Shown: positions 1 through 7,169 of the stretch, piece by piece
Layout of the letters: every line of letters begins with the position of its first letter
Numbering within the stretch: the stretch's first letter is position 1
NCBI GenBank assembly: GCA_910586765.1
Contig: CAJUJJ010000047.1
Span: 1-14,865, forward strand
DNA from: an uncultured Clostridia bacterium
GTDB taxonomy: Bacteria > Bacillota > Clostridia > Lachnospirales > Anaerotignaceae
Length of the DNA stretch: 14,865 bases
Direction: 5' to 3'
The notes under the pieces: generated by a model
Told to the model about the DNA's origin: nothing
Databases searched by the model: none
The model's input: the letters and a program-made list of their open reading frames with translations, nothing else
Position numbers and translations under genes: made by a program

Positions 1-108
1 AATCTTATTTTCTTTGTCAGCAGCATTTGCCTCCACCTCATCAATCAATCGTTTTTTGCACCATTCGCACGATATAGAAGGTATTTGCTTTAATAAATTT
101 TTATATAT
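1..108 (-). other. Coding-like partial reading frame with a CxxC motif, no start codon
   Basis: Downstream of ispA on the same strand, one frame stays open from a TAA at 111-109 to the window edge (36 codons). It reads like protein: after a short AT-rich lead-in it gives the segment CEWCKKRLIDEVEANAA, with a Cys-x2-Cys pair and a charged helix-like tail. There is no ATG and no ribosome binding site in front of it. This could be a small zinc-knuckle protein using a rare start, a decayed remnant, or chance. A competing frame starts with ATG at 26-24 behind a GGAGG (start MLLTKKIR, cut by the edge). That could be the start of dxs, the usual next gene, but eight residues cannot identify it. I cannot choose between the two. 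Confidence 0.25.
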
Positions 109-142
109 TTATTGTAGCTGTTTTGTTACCCATTTTTTGATT

Positions 143-1027
143 TTAATTTTTTCTATCTATCAAGTATTTTGTTAATTCTATCAAAAACTTTGCTTTTTCT
201 CCTAATGTTTCAAATATAGAAATTGCCTCTTGTGAAAGTGTTTCTACCATTTGTTGTGATTTTTCTATGCCATACATTGTTACATATGTATTTTTTTCAT
301 TTTTTTCATCACTATGCACAGGTTTTCCTAATTCCTCTAATGTACTTGTAATATCCAATATATCATCAGCTATTTGAAATGCAACACCTATTTTTTCTCC
401 TGCTTGTTCCATCATATCTACTTGCTTTTGTGTTGCTCCTGCTAATATTGCTCCTGCTTTCAATGCCCCCTGCAACATTGCTGCTGTTTTATTTTTATGT
501 ATAAAATACATTGTTTTTTCGTCAATTTGTTTTCCTTCGCTCAGCACATCTACTACCTGCCCCGAAAGCATACCATATACTCCTGCACCGTGTGCAATCG
601 CTTGCATTGCTTTTACTGTTTGTATATTACAATCTTTTACACAGGAATTTGCCATAATTTCAAAAGCGTGATGAAGCAATCCATCTCCAGCTAATATTGC
701 AGTTGCTTCTCCAAATTTTTTATGACTTGTCAATCTTCCTCTCCTATAGTCATCATTATCCATAGCTGGCAAATCATCATGTATCAAAGAATATGTGTGT
801 ATCATTTCTATTGCACAGGCAAAATCAACTGCTTTTTCACTTTCTCCTCCCAATGCTTCACAAGCAGAAAGCAGTAATACAGGACGAAGTCTTTTTCCTC
901 CTGCAAATATACTATATCTCATTGCTTCAAATATTTCTGAAGGATATTCACTTTGTTGAGGTAATCTCTTTTGTAAATAACCATCTATTTCTTTCGCTTT
1001 TTTTGAAAGTTCTTCTTTGCAATTCAT
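143..1027 (-). CDS. ispA: Farnesyl diphosphate synthase (short-chain polyprenyl synthase)
   Basis: Condenses isopentenyl diphosphate with dimethylallyl/geranyl diphosphate to make farnesyl diphosphate, the precursor of undecaprenyl phosphate and other isoprenoids; cytosolic. The 294-residue protein carries the substrate-binding GGKRLRP near residue 43, the first aspartate-rich motif IHDDLPAMDNDD near residue 82 (with the two-residue insertion of bacterial type II farnesyl synthases), the lysine loop HKKFGEATAILAGD, and the second motif ADDILDI followed by GKPVHSDEKNEKNTY. The length is normal. The ATG at 1027 has AAGGAG eight bases upstream and lies 3 bases past the xseB stop, so it is the last clear gene of the yqhY-nusB-xseA-xseB-ispA operon. 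Downstream there is only a weak all-A/T hairpin and no convincing terminator. Product chain length (C10, C15 or C20) is inferred from the motif only. Confidence 0.95.
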   Translation of the reverse strand: MNCKEELSKKAKEIDGYLQKRLPQQSEYPSEIFEAMRYSIFAGGKRLRPVLLLSACEALGGESEKAVDFACAIEMIHTYSLIHDDLPAMDNDDYRRGRLTSHKKFGEATAILAGDGLLHHAFEIMANSCVKDCNIQTVKAMQAIAHGAGVYGMLSGQVVDVLSEGKQIDEKTMYFIHKNKTAAMLQGALKAGAILAGATQKQVDMMEQAGEKIGVAFQIADDILDITSTLEELGKPVHSDEKNEKNTYVTMYGIEKSQQMVETLSQEAISIFETLGEKAKFLIELTKYLIDRKN

Positions 1028-1030
1028 TTT

Positions 1031-1270
1031 TTATTCTCCTTCCTTTACTTCAAAATGTGTTTGTTCTATCTCTCCAGAAATATTTTTTTGAAGCAATACA
1101 ACTTCTGTTTCTGCTTTTGTAATTTTTGTTTGACAAAATTCTGCTAATTCCATACCTTCTTTATATAAATCAACAGATTTTTCCAAAGAAATTTCTTCTG
1201 TTTCCAATATCTCAACAATTTCTTCCAGTCTCTGCATTGCTTGCTCAAATGTTATTTTCTTCTTTGCCAC
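1031..1270 (-). CDS. xseB: Exonuclease VII small subunit
   Basis: Small subunit of exonuclease VII, which together with XseA degrades single-stranded DNA in both directions to short oligonucleotides during repair. The 79-residue, highly charged helical protein has the family's core: TFEQAMQRLEEIVEILE, then EISLEKSVDLYKEGMELAE, then a helix rich in K, E and L. The start is a GTG at 1270 with AGAAGGAG ten bases upstream. The gene begins inside the last codons of xseA (overlap 26 bases), so translation is probably coupled to keep subunit supply linked. The C-terminal tail after residue 65 is acidic and variable, as usual for the family. Confidence 0.95.
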   Translation of the reverse strand: MAKKKITFEQAMQRLEEIVEILETEEISLEKSVDLYKEGMELAEFCQTKITKAETEVVLLQKNISGEIEQTHFEVKEGE

Positions 1271-2477
1271 TTTTATAAAACTCCTTCTGTATAATTGTTG
1301 CTTTTGCTACACCATTTTGAAAGTGAAGTATTACAGTATCTCCTTTTTGTATTTCTGCAATGCTTTTGAGTGTTTCTCCTTTTTCATTTTCTGCCAATAC
1401 ATAGCCTCTTTTTAATATGGCAAAGGGAGAAGCTGTTTGTAATCTTTTCTGTAACGTTTGACACTGCATTTGTTTTGTTTCCAAACAATACAGCATTTGT
1501 TTTTGCATTGCTTTTTGTAATTGCTCCAACTGTATTTTTTGTTGTCTAAGCAATGCCACAGGCTGTATAAAAGCACTTGACTGCATTATTATTTCTAATC
1601 TTTTTTTATACTGCAACAATTTATTTTCAAATGTATTTTGTAAGGTCATAATATAATGCTGCAAATATTGCGACATATCTTGTGTATTTTTTACAGCAAT
1701 TTCTGCTGCTGCGGAAGGAGTAGACGCTCTAACATCTGCTACAAAATCTGCAATGGTAATATCTGTTTCGTGTCCTACAGCAGATATGACAGGTATTTCT
1801 GATGCAAATATTGCTTTTGCTACTTTTTCTGTATTAAATGCTGACAAATCTTCTGCTGAACCACCGCCCCTACCCAATATAATGGTATCTGCTTTTCCCC
1901 ACTCATTTACAAGTTTTATACCTTTTACAATAGAAGATGGTGCATATTCCCCTTGTACCAAAACAGGCACTACTACAATTTTAACAGCTTGATTTCTTCT
2001 TTTTATAATTTTAATCACATCTCTTACTGCTGCACCTGTAGGAGAAGTAATTACAGCAACACATTTCGGATATTCGCAAATTTCTCTTTTATATTCTTCA
2101 TCAAAAAATCCTTCTTGCGCAAGTTTTTGTTTTAACTGTTCAAAACTAAGTGCCAAACTTCCTATTCCTACCGGTTCTATCATTTCTGCATAAAGCTGAT
2201 ATTGTCCTGTTTTTTCATAAATGGAAATCGTACCATATACTACCACAAATAAACCATTTTTCGGCAAAAAAGGAAGCACTTCTGCTTCCCCTCGAAACAT
2301 AATACATTGTATAGAAGCACAAGCATCTTTTAATGTAAAATAAAAATGCCCTGAATTATGGGCTTTAAAATTGGAAATTTCTCCTTTTACCCAAAAGCCA
2401 TTTAACACAAAATCATTTTCAAGCAAATTACGTACATATCTATTGATTTGCTCTACAGAATATACTCTTATTTTCAT
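1245..2477 (-). CDS. xseA: Exonuclease VII large subunit
   Basis: Catalytic subunit of exonuclease VII. The 410-residue protein has an N-terminal OB-fold for single-stranded DNA (about residues 1-100, including FWVKGEISN and HFYFTLKD), then the catalytic domain with VAVITSPTGAAVRDV (140-154), the glycine loop ILGRGGGSAEDLSAFN (200-215) and SAVGHETDITIADFVADVRASTPSAAAEIA (232-261, split here for description). A long Gln/Leu/Lys-rich coiled-coil arm follows (about 265-350), the region that carries XseB protomers in known structures. The tail FAILKRGYVLAENEKG is also typical. ATG at 2477 lies 2 bases past the nusB stop with AAAGGA inside the end of nusB. Unlike the Bacillus order, folD is absent between nusB and xseA. 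Confidence 0.96.
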   Translation of the reverse strand: MKIRVYSVEQINRYVRNLLENDFVLNGFWVKGEISNFKAHNSGHFYFTLKDACASIQCIMFRGEAEVLPFLPKNGLFVVVYGTISIYEKTGQYQLYAEMIEPVGIGSLALSFEQLKQKLAQEGFFDEEYKREICEYPKCVAVITSPTGAAVRDVIKIIKRRNQAVKIVVVPVLVQGEYAPSSIVKGIKLVNEWGKADTIILGRGGGSAEDLSAFNTEKVAKAIFASEIPVISAVGHETDITIADFVADVRASTPSAAAEIAVKNTQDMSQYLQHYIMTLQNTFENKLLQYKKRLEIIMQSSAFIQPVALLRQQKIQLEQLQKAMQKQMLYCLETKQMQCQTLQKRLQTASPFAILKRGYVLAENEKGETLKSIAEIQKGDTVILHFQNGVAKATIIQKEFYKSGKEENNI

Positions 2478-2479
2478 AT

Positions 2480-2899
2480 TTATTCCTTTGTTGAAACAAT
2501 ATTGCCCAATATACCATTAATAAATGCAGGAGATTGTTCTGTACCAAATTCCTTTGCCAATTCTACTGCTTCATTGATTGCTACACTATTTGGCACTTCC
2601 TGAGAAAAATAAATTTCATAAATTGCTAAACGCAATATTGCAATGTCCACTTTTGAAATTCTTTCTTTTTTCCATTTTTTAGAATTATTTGTAATGATTT
2701 CGTCAATTTCTGACAAATGTGCTTTTGTGCCTTCTACTTCTTTTAGTATAAATTCTTTTTGTTCTTTTGGTATTTGTTGTTGTTCTTGCTCTTTTTGTTC
2801 AAAAAATAGCTCTTTCATTTGTTCCAGTTCTTCTTGCTCATGAAAACCTATTTGAAATACTAAATAAAAGGCGTTTTTTCTTGCCTCTCTTCTATTCAT
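2480..2899 (-). CDS. nusB: Transcription antitermination factor NusB
   Basis: RNA-binding partner of NusE (ribosomal protein S10) in the antitermination complex that supports rRNA operon transcription; cytosolic. All-helical protein beginning MNRREARKNAFYLVFQ, with the conserved KVDIAILRLAIYEI and NEAVELAKEFG..QSPAFINGILG near the C-terminus. I place the start at the ATG at 2899 (139 residues) because GGGAGG sits six bases before it and family members start at this point; the open frame continues 15 codons upstream without a better site. A Gln/Glu-rich stretch at about residues 22-48 is longer and more polar than in many homologues. It is second in the operon, preceded by a bulged hairpin at 2939-2974. 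Confidence 0.95.
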   Translation of the reverse strand: MNRREARKNAFYLVFQIGFHEQEELEQMKELFFEQKEQEQQQIPKEQKEFILKEVEGTKAHLSEIDEIITNNSKKWKKERISKVDIAILRLAIYEIYFSQEVPNSVAINEAVELAKEFGTEQSPAFINGILGNIVSTKE

Positions 2900-2938
2900 G
2901 TCTTCCTCCCATATTTTTGCTTTTTTGTCTTGAAACAA

Positions 2939-2974
2939 GGTCAATCATTTTGCTTACTGCAAAAGTGATTGACC
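2939..2974 (-). terminator. Bulged hairpin between the Asp23-like gene and nusB, possible attenuator
   Basis: The two arms, 2939-2953 and 2959-2974, form a 15-bp stem (9 + 6 bp) with one bulged base and a 5-base loop. In the minus-strand transcript the stem closes with GACC and is followed by TTGTTTC, a weak U-tract. It lies entirely between the stop of the Asp23-like gene (2987) and the nusB ribosome binding site (about 2905-2910). It could be a leaky terminator lowering nusB and downstream expression, or an mRNA processing or stability element. The structure is directly visible; the function is inferred. Confidence 0.6.
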
Positions 2975-2986
2975 CTTATTACATTG

Positions 2987-3373
2987 TCATTCTTGTTCTA
3001 TTTCATTTTTTGCTACTTTAGGCTGTTTCTCTTTTACAATACCACAAACATTGACATTTACCATTGCTACTGGCAATCCTGTCATTGTTTCTACTGCTGA
3101 TTTTACTTTTTTCTGTACTTCTGTTGCAGCTGTTTGTATTTTTGTACCAAAAAGCACTACAATATCTAATTCTAATGTTAACTCTCCGCCATCAGAATTT
3201 ATTTTTACACCTTTTGTCTGGCTTTTTTTGCCAAAAAATTCTACAAACGCATTTCCTGATGCACTAGACGCATTCAGTACACCTTCTATTTCCATAGCCG
3301 CAGTTGCTGCTATGACTGCAACAACTTCATCTGCTATTTGTATTTGTCCAAATTCTTCTTTTTTATCAGGCAT
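2987..3373 (-). CDS. Asp23/Gls24 family envelope stress response protein (YqhY-like)
   Basis: A 128-residue Asp23/Gls24 (formerly DUF322) protein. Seen: GQIQIADEVVAVIAATAAMEIEGV at the N-terminus, a long beta-rich middle with GGELTLELDIVVLFGTKI, then VQKKVKSAVETMTGLPVAMVNVNVCGIV, which is the family's C-terminal signature, and a charged tail. No signal peptide or membrane segment. In Bacillus the paralogue YqhY sits immediately before nusB and is linked genetically to fatty-acid precursor (acetyl-CoA carboxylase) control; the same position here supports YqhY rather than the alkaline-shock member. It is the first gene behind the promoter at 3420-3447; ATG at 3373 has AGAGGG upstream. The accBC genes that precede it in Bacillus are replaced by a transporter here. 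The exact biochemical role is unknown. Confidence 0.88.
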   Translation of the reverse strand: MPDKKEEFGQIQIADEVVAVIAATAAMEIEGVLNASSASGNAFVEFFGKKSQTKGVKINSDGGELTLELDIVVLFGTKIQTAATEVQKKVKSAVETMTGLPVAMVNVNVCGIVKEKQPKVAKNEIEQE

Positions 3374-3419
3374 GACATTCCCTCTTTTCTTTATTCAAAT
3401 GTTATACTGTATAGGCTTT

Positions 3420-3447
3420 ATTATAGCAGATTTTTCATACTTTGCAA
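3420..3447 (-). promoter_or_regulatory. Sigma-A type extended -10 promoter of the yqhY-nusB-xseAB-ispA operon
   Basis: On the minus strand, TTGCAA (3447-3442) is followed after 16 bases by TATAAT (3425-3420), which is preceded by TG one base upstream (TGCTATAAT), giving an extended -10. Transcription would begin near 3413, leaving about 40 bases of leader before the ATG at 3373. A TTGACT lies four bases further upstream, but with 21-base spacing it fits less well. Confidence 0.75.
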
Positions 3448-3454
3448 GTCAAAG

Positions 3455-3489
3455 GTGTTTATAAATTTGTACAATAAATTCACAAACAC
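3455..3489. repeat. Imperfect inverted repeat upstream of the operon promoter
   Basis: Outer arms GTGTTT (3455-3460) and AAACAC (3484-3489) pair. A 3x3 internal mismatch follows, then inner arms AAATT/AATTT, with a 7-base loop. It lies just upstream of the -35 at 3447 and downstream of the transporter stop at 3531. It could be an operator for the downstream operon or a weak terminator for the transporter, but there is no U-tract on the minus-strand side. The rest of the gap 3374-3530 is plain A/T-rich DNA. Confidence 0.3.
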
Positions 3490-3530
3490 ATTATAAATAT
3501 ACATTTTTAAAATACAATATTTTTGTTTTA

Positions 3531-4859
3531 TTATCCAATACCATTATAAAATATTCCCATAATATACACAAATAATGTCAGCCCTACAAAAACATATTTT
3601 GTCATAGGTTCAAACCATTTTCCTATTGTTTTCTGTCTGCCCATTTGAGCCTGCTCTCTTGCAAATTTACTGCCACATACCCAGAAAAACATAATTGCTG
3701 CCAACAATGCCCCTAATGGTATAATATAAATAGAAATAATATCCATAAATACAGACACACTATCTCCACTTTCTATACAAACACCTACTGCTGCTGCTAT
3801 AACTGCTATCACTATTACTGCCTTTTTTCTTGAAAAACCAAATTTTTGCTGTAATGTTTCCACAGGTGTTTCAAACAAATTGACAAGAGAAGTAATTGCG
3901 GCACAAAGCACTGCCAAAAAGAATATTACAGCAAATGCTCTGCCCATAGGCATCATTTGAAATACTTTTGGCATAGTAATAAACATAAGAGGAGGGCCTG
4001 AAGCAGGGTCTAATCCAAACGCAAACACCGCAGGAATAATAACAAATACTGCTAATAATGATGCTACTGTATCAAAAAATGCTACATTTTTGGCACTTTT
4101 TACAACATCTTCTGTCTTTTTTAAATAACTGCCGTACACAATCGTGCCAGAACCAGCTAATGAAAGTGAAAAAAATGCCTGTCCCAAAGCATATACCCAT
4201 GTTTGTGGTTTTGCTACCTGCTCCCAATTTGGTTTTAACATATACAATATGCCCTCTTGTGCATTTTCCAGCATAAATATTCTCACTGCCATTACTACAA
4301 ATAGTAAAAAAAATGTTGGTATCATTACTTTATTTACTTTTTCAATGCCTGTTGATATGCCATATGCCATACATACAAATACTATCACAAGCCCTATCAT
4401 ATGCCAGCCTACACTGCCAAAATTACCAGCCAATGCACCAAAATATTCTCCTGTATCTCCTACTAATGCAGAGCCTGTTACAGAGCCTACCAAAAATCGT
4501 ATTATCCAGCCTACTACTACAGAATAACCTATCGCAATACCCAAAGAGCCTACAACGGGTATAATGCCTATCCATTCTCCCCAGTTGCCCCCTCTCATTT
4601 GTGATGCTTTTTTAAAAGCTCCTAATGCACCTGTCTGCATCGCTCTACCAAATGCCATTTCTCCTATTACGCCTGTAAATCCTATTACTATAATAAATAA
4701 AAAATAAGGTATTAAAAATGCTGCTCCTCCATATTGTCCTACTCTATAAGGAAATAACCATATATTTCCCATACCTACCGCTGAACCAATACACGCCAAC
4801 ACAAATCCTATGCGGCTATTAAAACTATCTCTTTGTTTGTTTTGCTGCTTCGTTTCCAT
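3531..4859 (-). CDS. Sodium-dependent transporter of the neurotransmitter:sodium symporter (SNF) family
   Basis: Inner-membrane Na+-coupled symporter, LeuT fold, probably for an amino acid or related amine; the substrate cannot be read from sequence. The 442-residue protein has about 11 hydrophobic segments, the short bacterial form (MhsT/Tyt1 length) rather than 12. Seen: TM1 GSAVGMGNIWLFPYRVGQYGG (25-45), EMAFGRAMQTG (67-77), TM6 ALGQAFFSLSLAGSGTIVYG (224-243) and TM8 AAITSLVNLFETPVETL (320-336), which keeps the Thr-Ser of the second sodium site. Odd: the TM1 position of the LeuT gating arginine (WRFP in most members) is leucine 35. ATG at 4859 has AAAGGGA upstream; it starts 34 bases past the rnr stop, so it may be co-transcribed with rnr. 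Confidence 0.93.
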   Translation of the reverse strand: METKQQNKQRDSFNSRIGFVLACIGSAVGMGNIWLFPYRVGQYGGAAFLIPYFLFIIVIGFTGVIGEMAFGRAMQTGALGAFKKASQMRGGNWGEWIGIIPVVGSLGIAIGYSVVVGWIIRFLVGSVTGSALVGDTGEYFGALAGNFGSVGWHMIGLVIVFVCMAYGISTGIEKVNKVMIPTFFLLFVVMAVRIFMLENAQEGILYMLKPNWEQVAKPQTWVYALGQAFFSLSLAGSGTIVYGSYLKKTEDVVKSAKNVAFFDTVASLLAVFVIIPAVFAFGLDPASGPPLMFITMPKVFQMMPMGRAFAVIFFLAVLCAAITSLVNLFETPVETLQQKFGFSRKKAVIVIAVIAAAVGVCIESGDSVSVFMDIISIYIIPLGALLAAIMFFWVCGSKFAREQAQMGRQKTIGKWFEPMTKYVFVGLTLFVYIMGIFYNGIG

Positions 4860-4893
4860 GTTACTTCCCTTTCTATAGTGTTATCATTTTATA

Positions 4894-7041
4894 TTATTTC
4901 TCACAAAATGCAAAATCAATTTTCTTTAATTCTAAATCAACTCTTGTTACTACAATATTTACTTTTTGTCCTAGCAAATATTTTTTATTAGAATGTTGTC
5001 CGAAAATTACCATATTTTCATCATCATAAACATAAAAGTCATCTTCCAAACTTTGCAAAGGAACCATTCCCTCTACTGTATTAGGCAATTCTACATATAT
5101 TCCCCAGCTTGTTAATCCCGAAATCATTCCTTCATATTCATTTCCTATTTTATTTTGCATAAATTCTGCTTTTTTGAGATTGTCTGTTTCTCTTTCTGCT
5201 TCTTCTGCTACTCTTTCTCTTAAAGAACACTGTTTTGCAATATCAGGCATATTTCTTTTTAATGCTCTTTGCTTTTTCTCCGTCATTGTTCCATCTAATA
5301 TCATTTTGATAATTCTGTGTATTTCCAAATCGGGGTATCTTCTAATAGGAGAAGTAAAATGACAATAATATTTTGCTGCCAAACCAAAATGTCCTCCATT
5401 TTCTGCCATATATCTTGCTTGTTTCATACTTCTAAGAACTACCCTTGTAATAATTCTTTCCTCATCTTTTCCTTCTACTTTTGAAATAAGCTGCTGTATT
5501 GCTTTAGGGTGTATTTCGTCTTTATTTCCTTTTAATCTGTAGCCAAAATTTCTAATAAAGTCTTCCATTTTTTTCAGTTTTTCTTCATCAGGAACTTCAT
5601 GCGTCCTATATAAAAATGGTGCTTCCTGCCAGAAAAAATCTTCTGCTACTGTTTCATTACATATCAACATAAATTCTTCTATCATATTGGTTGCTATGCT
5701 TGTTTCATATGGTTTTATTTCTAATGGTACTCCTTTTTCATCTAATATAATTTTAGACTCAGGCAAATCAAAATTCACAGAACCTCTTTTTGTTCTTTTT
5801 TCTGAAAGCAACATTCTCAAATGGTTCATATTTTCAAACATCTCTACAAAATCAGAATATTCTTCCAACAGCTCTGGTGTTTTATCTTCTAGTATTTCTC
5901 TTACTGCTGTATAAGTCATTCTCCTATCAGAATGTATTACAGATTTTACTACTCTATGATTTACAACATTTCCTTTTTTGTCAATTTCCATAATACAGCT
6001 TAATGTCAGCCTATCTTCATCAGGATTTAAAGAACAAATGCCATTTGATAATTTATGAGGTAACATAGGAATTACTCTATCTACTAGATATACACTTGTA
6101 CCTCTCCTATATGCTTCTTTATCCAATGCTGTATTCTCTGGTACATACTGTGAAACATCTGCTATGTGTACGCCCAGTTCATAATTGCCATTTTGTAATA
6201 TATTCAATGAAATCGCATCATCTAAGTCTTTGGCATCTTCTCCATCTATTGTCACTGTTTTATAATTTCTGAAATCTTCTCTGTTTTTTAAATCTTTTGG
6301 CTTTATTTCCATACTGATGTTTTTAATTTGTTCATATACATCTTCTGGAAAATCAACAGGAAGGTCATATTGTCTTATAATAGAAAGTATATCCACTCCA
6401 GGGTCATTGATATGACCTAAAACTTCTACAATAACGCCTTCTGGATTTCTTTCTTCATCACCATATTTTCTAATTTCTACTACTACCTTATGCCCAGTTA
6501 CAGCACCCATGCTATACTTATTTGCTATAAATATATCTTGTGTAATTTTTTTGTCATCAGGCACTACAAAACCATATCCTTTTGATTGTTCATATGTGCC
6601 TACAATTTTATCATTTCCTCTTTTTATTACTTTTACAATTTCACATTCTGCCCTTTTATTGGGAGATTTCTTTTTATTGACTTTATACATTACTCTATCT
6701 CTGTGCATTGCTCCATTTACTTTTGTTGCTGGCACAAATATGTCTTCTCCTTGTTGTCTTTGTACAAAACCATATCCCTTTGAATGTGCTAAAAATGTCC
6801 CTATTTCTATGCCTAATGACTTTGGTGTCACAAGTTTGCCTCTATTTGTTTCCACTATTTTTTCTTCTTCCAAAAGCTGTGCTATGATTTCTTCAAAATC
6901 TTCTCTATCTTCTTTAGGCACACTTAACAGTGAAGCAATGGCTTTTCTTTTCATAGGAATATATTCTTTGCTTTCTAAATAATCCTGTATTTTTTGCTTT
7001 CTTTGTTTCATAATTTCTTCTTTTTGTTCCTGTTCGTCCAT
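4894..7041 (-). CDS. rnr: Ribonuclease R
   Basis: Processive 3'-to-5' exoribonuclease that degrades structured RNA, rRNA and trans-translation-tagged mRNA; cytosolic. Full-length, 715 residues: N-terminal winged helix (about 15-75), two cold-shock/OB domains (about 80-140, with KGYGFVQRQQGEDIFV, and 148-210, with KGYGFVVPDDKKITQDIFI), RNB catalytic domain (about 255-585) and C-terminal S1 domain (about 633-713, GMISGLTSWGIYVELPNTVEG). Catalytic metal-binding aspartates are in IDGEDAKDLDDAI (265-277); TSPIRRYPDLEIHR (563-576) is also conserved. ATG at 7041 has AAAGGAGG seven bases upstream. It follows secG as in many Firmicutes, but smpB, the usual next gene, is not here; a sodium symporter is instead. 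Confidence 0.97.
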   Translation of the reverse strand: MDEQEQKEEIMKQRKQKIQDYLESKEYIPMKRKAIASLLSVPKEDREDFEEIIAQLLEEEKIVETNRGKLVTPKSLGIEIGTFLAHSKGYGFVQRQQGEDIFVPATKVNGAMHRDRVMYKVNKKKSPNKRAECEIVKVIKRGNDKIVGTYEQSKGYGFVVPDDKKITQDIFIANKYSMGAVTGHKVVVEIRKYGDEERNPEGVIVEVLGHINDPGVDILSIIRQYDLPVDFPEDVYEQIKNISMEIKPKDLKNREDFRNYKTVTIDGEDAKDLDDAISLNILQNGNYELGVHIADVSQYVPENTALDKEAYRRGTSVYLVDRVIPMLPHKLSNGICSLNPDEDRLTLSCIMEIDKKGNVVNHRVVKSVIHSDRRMTYTAVREILEDKTPELLEEYSDFVEMFENMNHLRMLLSEKRTKRGSVNFDLPESKIILDEKGVPLEIKPYETSIATNMIEEFMLICNETVAEDFFWQEAPFLYRTHEVPDEEKLKKMEDFIRNFGYRLKGNKDEIHPKAIQQLISKVEGKDEERIITRVVLRSMKQARYMAENGGHFGLAAKYYCHFTSPIRRYPDLEIHRIIKMILDGTMTEKKQRALKRNMPDIAKQCSLRERVAEEAERETDNLKKAEFMQNKIGNEYEGMISGLTSWGIYVELPNTVEGMVPLQSLEDDFYVYDDENMVIFGQHSNKKYLLGQKVNIVVTRVDLELKKIDFAFCEK

Positions 7042-7064
7042 AATATTCCTCCTTTACTATAGCA

Positions 7065-7089
7065 TTTGTTTATCATTATGATAAACAAA
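7065..7089. promoter_or_regulatory. Perfect 11-bp palindrome in front of rnr (PerR/Fur-box-like)
   Basis: TTTGTTTATCA (7065-7075) and its exact reverse complement (7079-7089) are separated by three bases. The core TTATCATTATGATAA (7070-7084) matches the 7-1-7 PerR consensus TTATAATNATTATAA at 12 of 14 fixed positions. One side overlaps the U-tract of the secG terminator. It may be an operator for rnr, or simply extend the terminator structure. No well-spaced promoter for rnr is seen nearby; the TATAGT at about 7060-7055 would put the start of transcription inside the ribosome binding site. Confidence 0.4.
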
Positions 7090-7109
7090 AAGGGACACAA
7101 CTGTGCCCC
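7083..7109 (-). terminator. Intrinsic terminator after secG
   Basis: On the minus strand a 7-bp GC-rich stem, GGGGCAC/GTGTCCC with one G-T pair and a 4-base loop (7109-7092), is followed by TTTTTGTTT. It lies 60 bases after the secG stop and about 50 bases before rnr, so rnr must be expressed by readthrough or from its own promoter. Between 7110 and 7169 I see only a short untranslated stretch. Confidence 0.8.
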
Positions 7110-7169
7110 CTTCTGCTTTTCTTCACATTCCATCATTTACCAGAGATGTTATTTTACTAATGATGCTTA

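Noticed and set aside
96..120. A/T-only hairpin after ispA as an operon terminator
   Set aside because: Seven A-T pairs with no G-C and no U-tract after it; too weak to call.
1245..1270. Overlap of xseA and xseB as a frameshift or gene fusion
   Set aside because: Both proteins are complete with normal ends, and xseB has its own binding site; short overlap is common for this pair.
3051..3464. Plus-strand open frame of 137 codons opposite the Asp23-like gene
   Set aside because: Antisense shadow of a well-supported gene; no ribosome binding site, and no recognisable domain in the translation.
6509..6982. Plus-strand open frame of 157 codons opposite rnr
   Set aside because: Mirror of the conserved RNase R OB domains; Cys/Phe/Ser-rich composition is typical of antisense frames in A/T-rich genes.
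7041..7062. TGCTATAGT as an extended -10 promoter for rnr
   Set aside because: The start of transcription would fall in the AGGAGG, removing the ribosome binding site, and the -35 match is poor.
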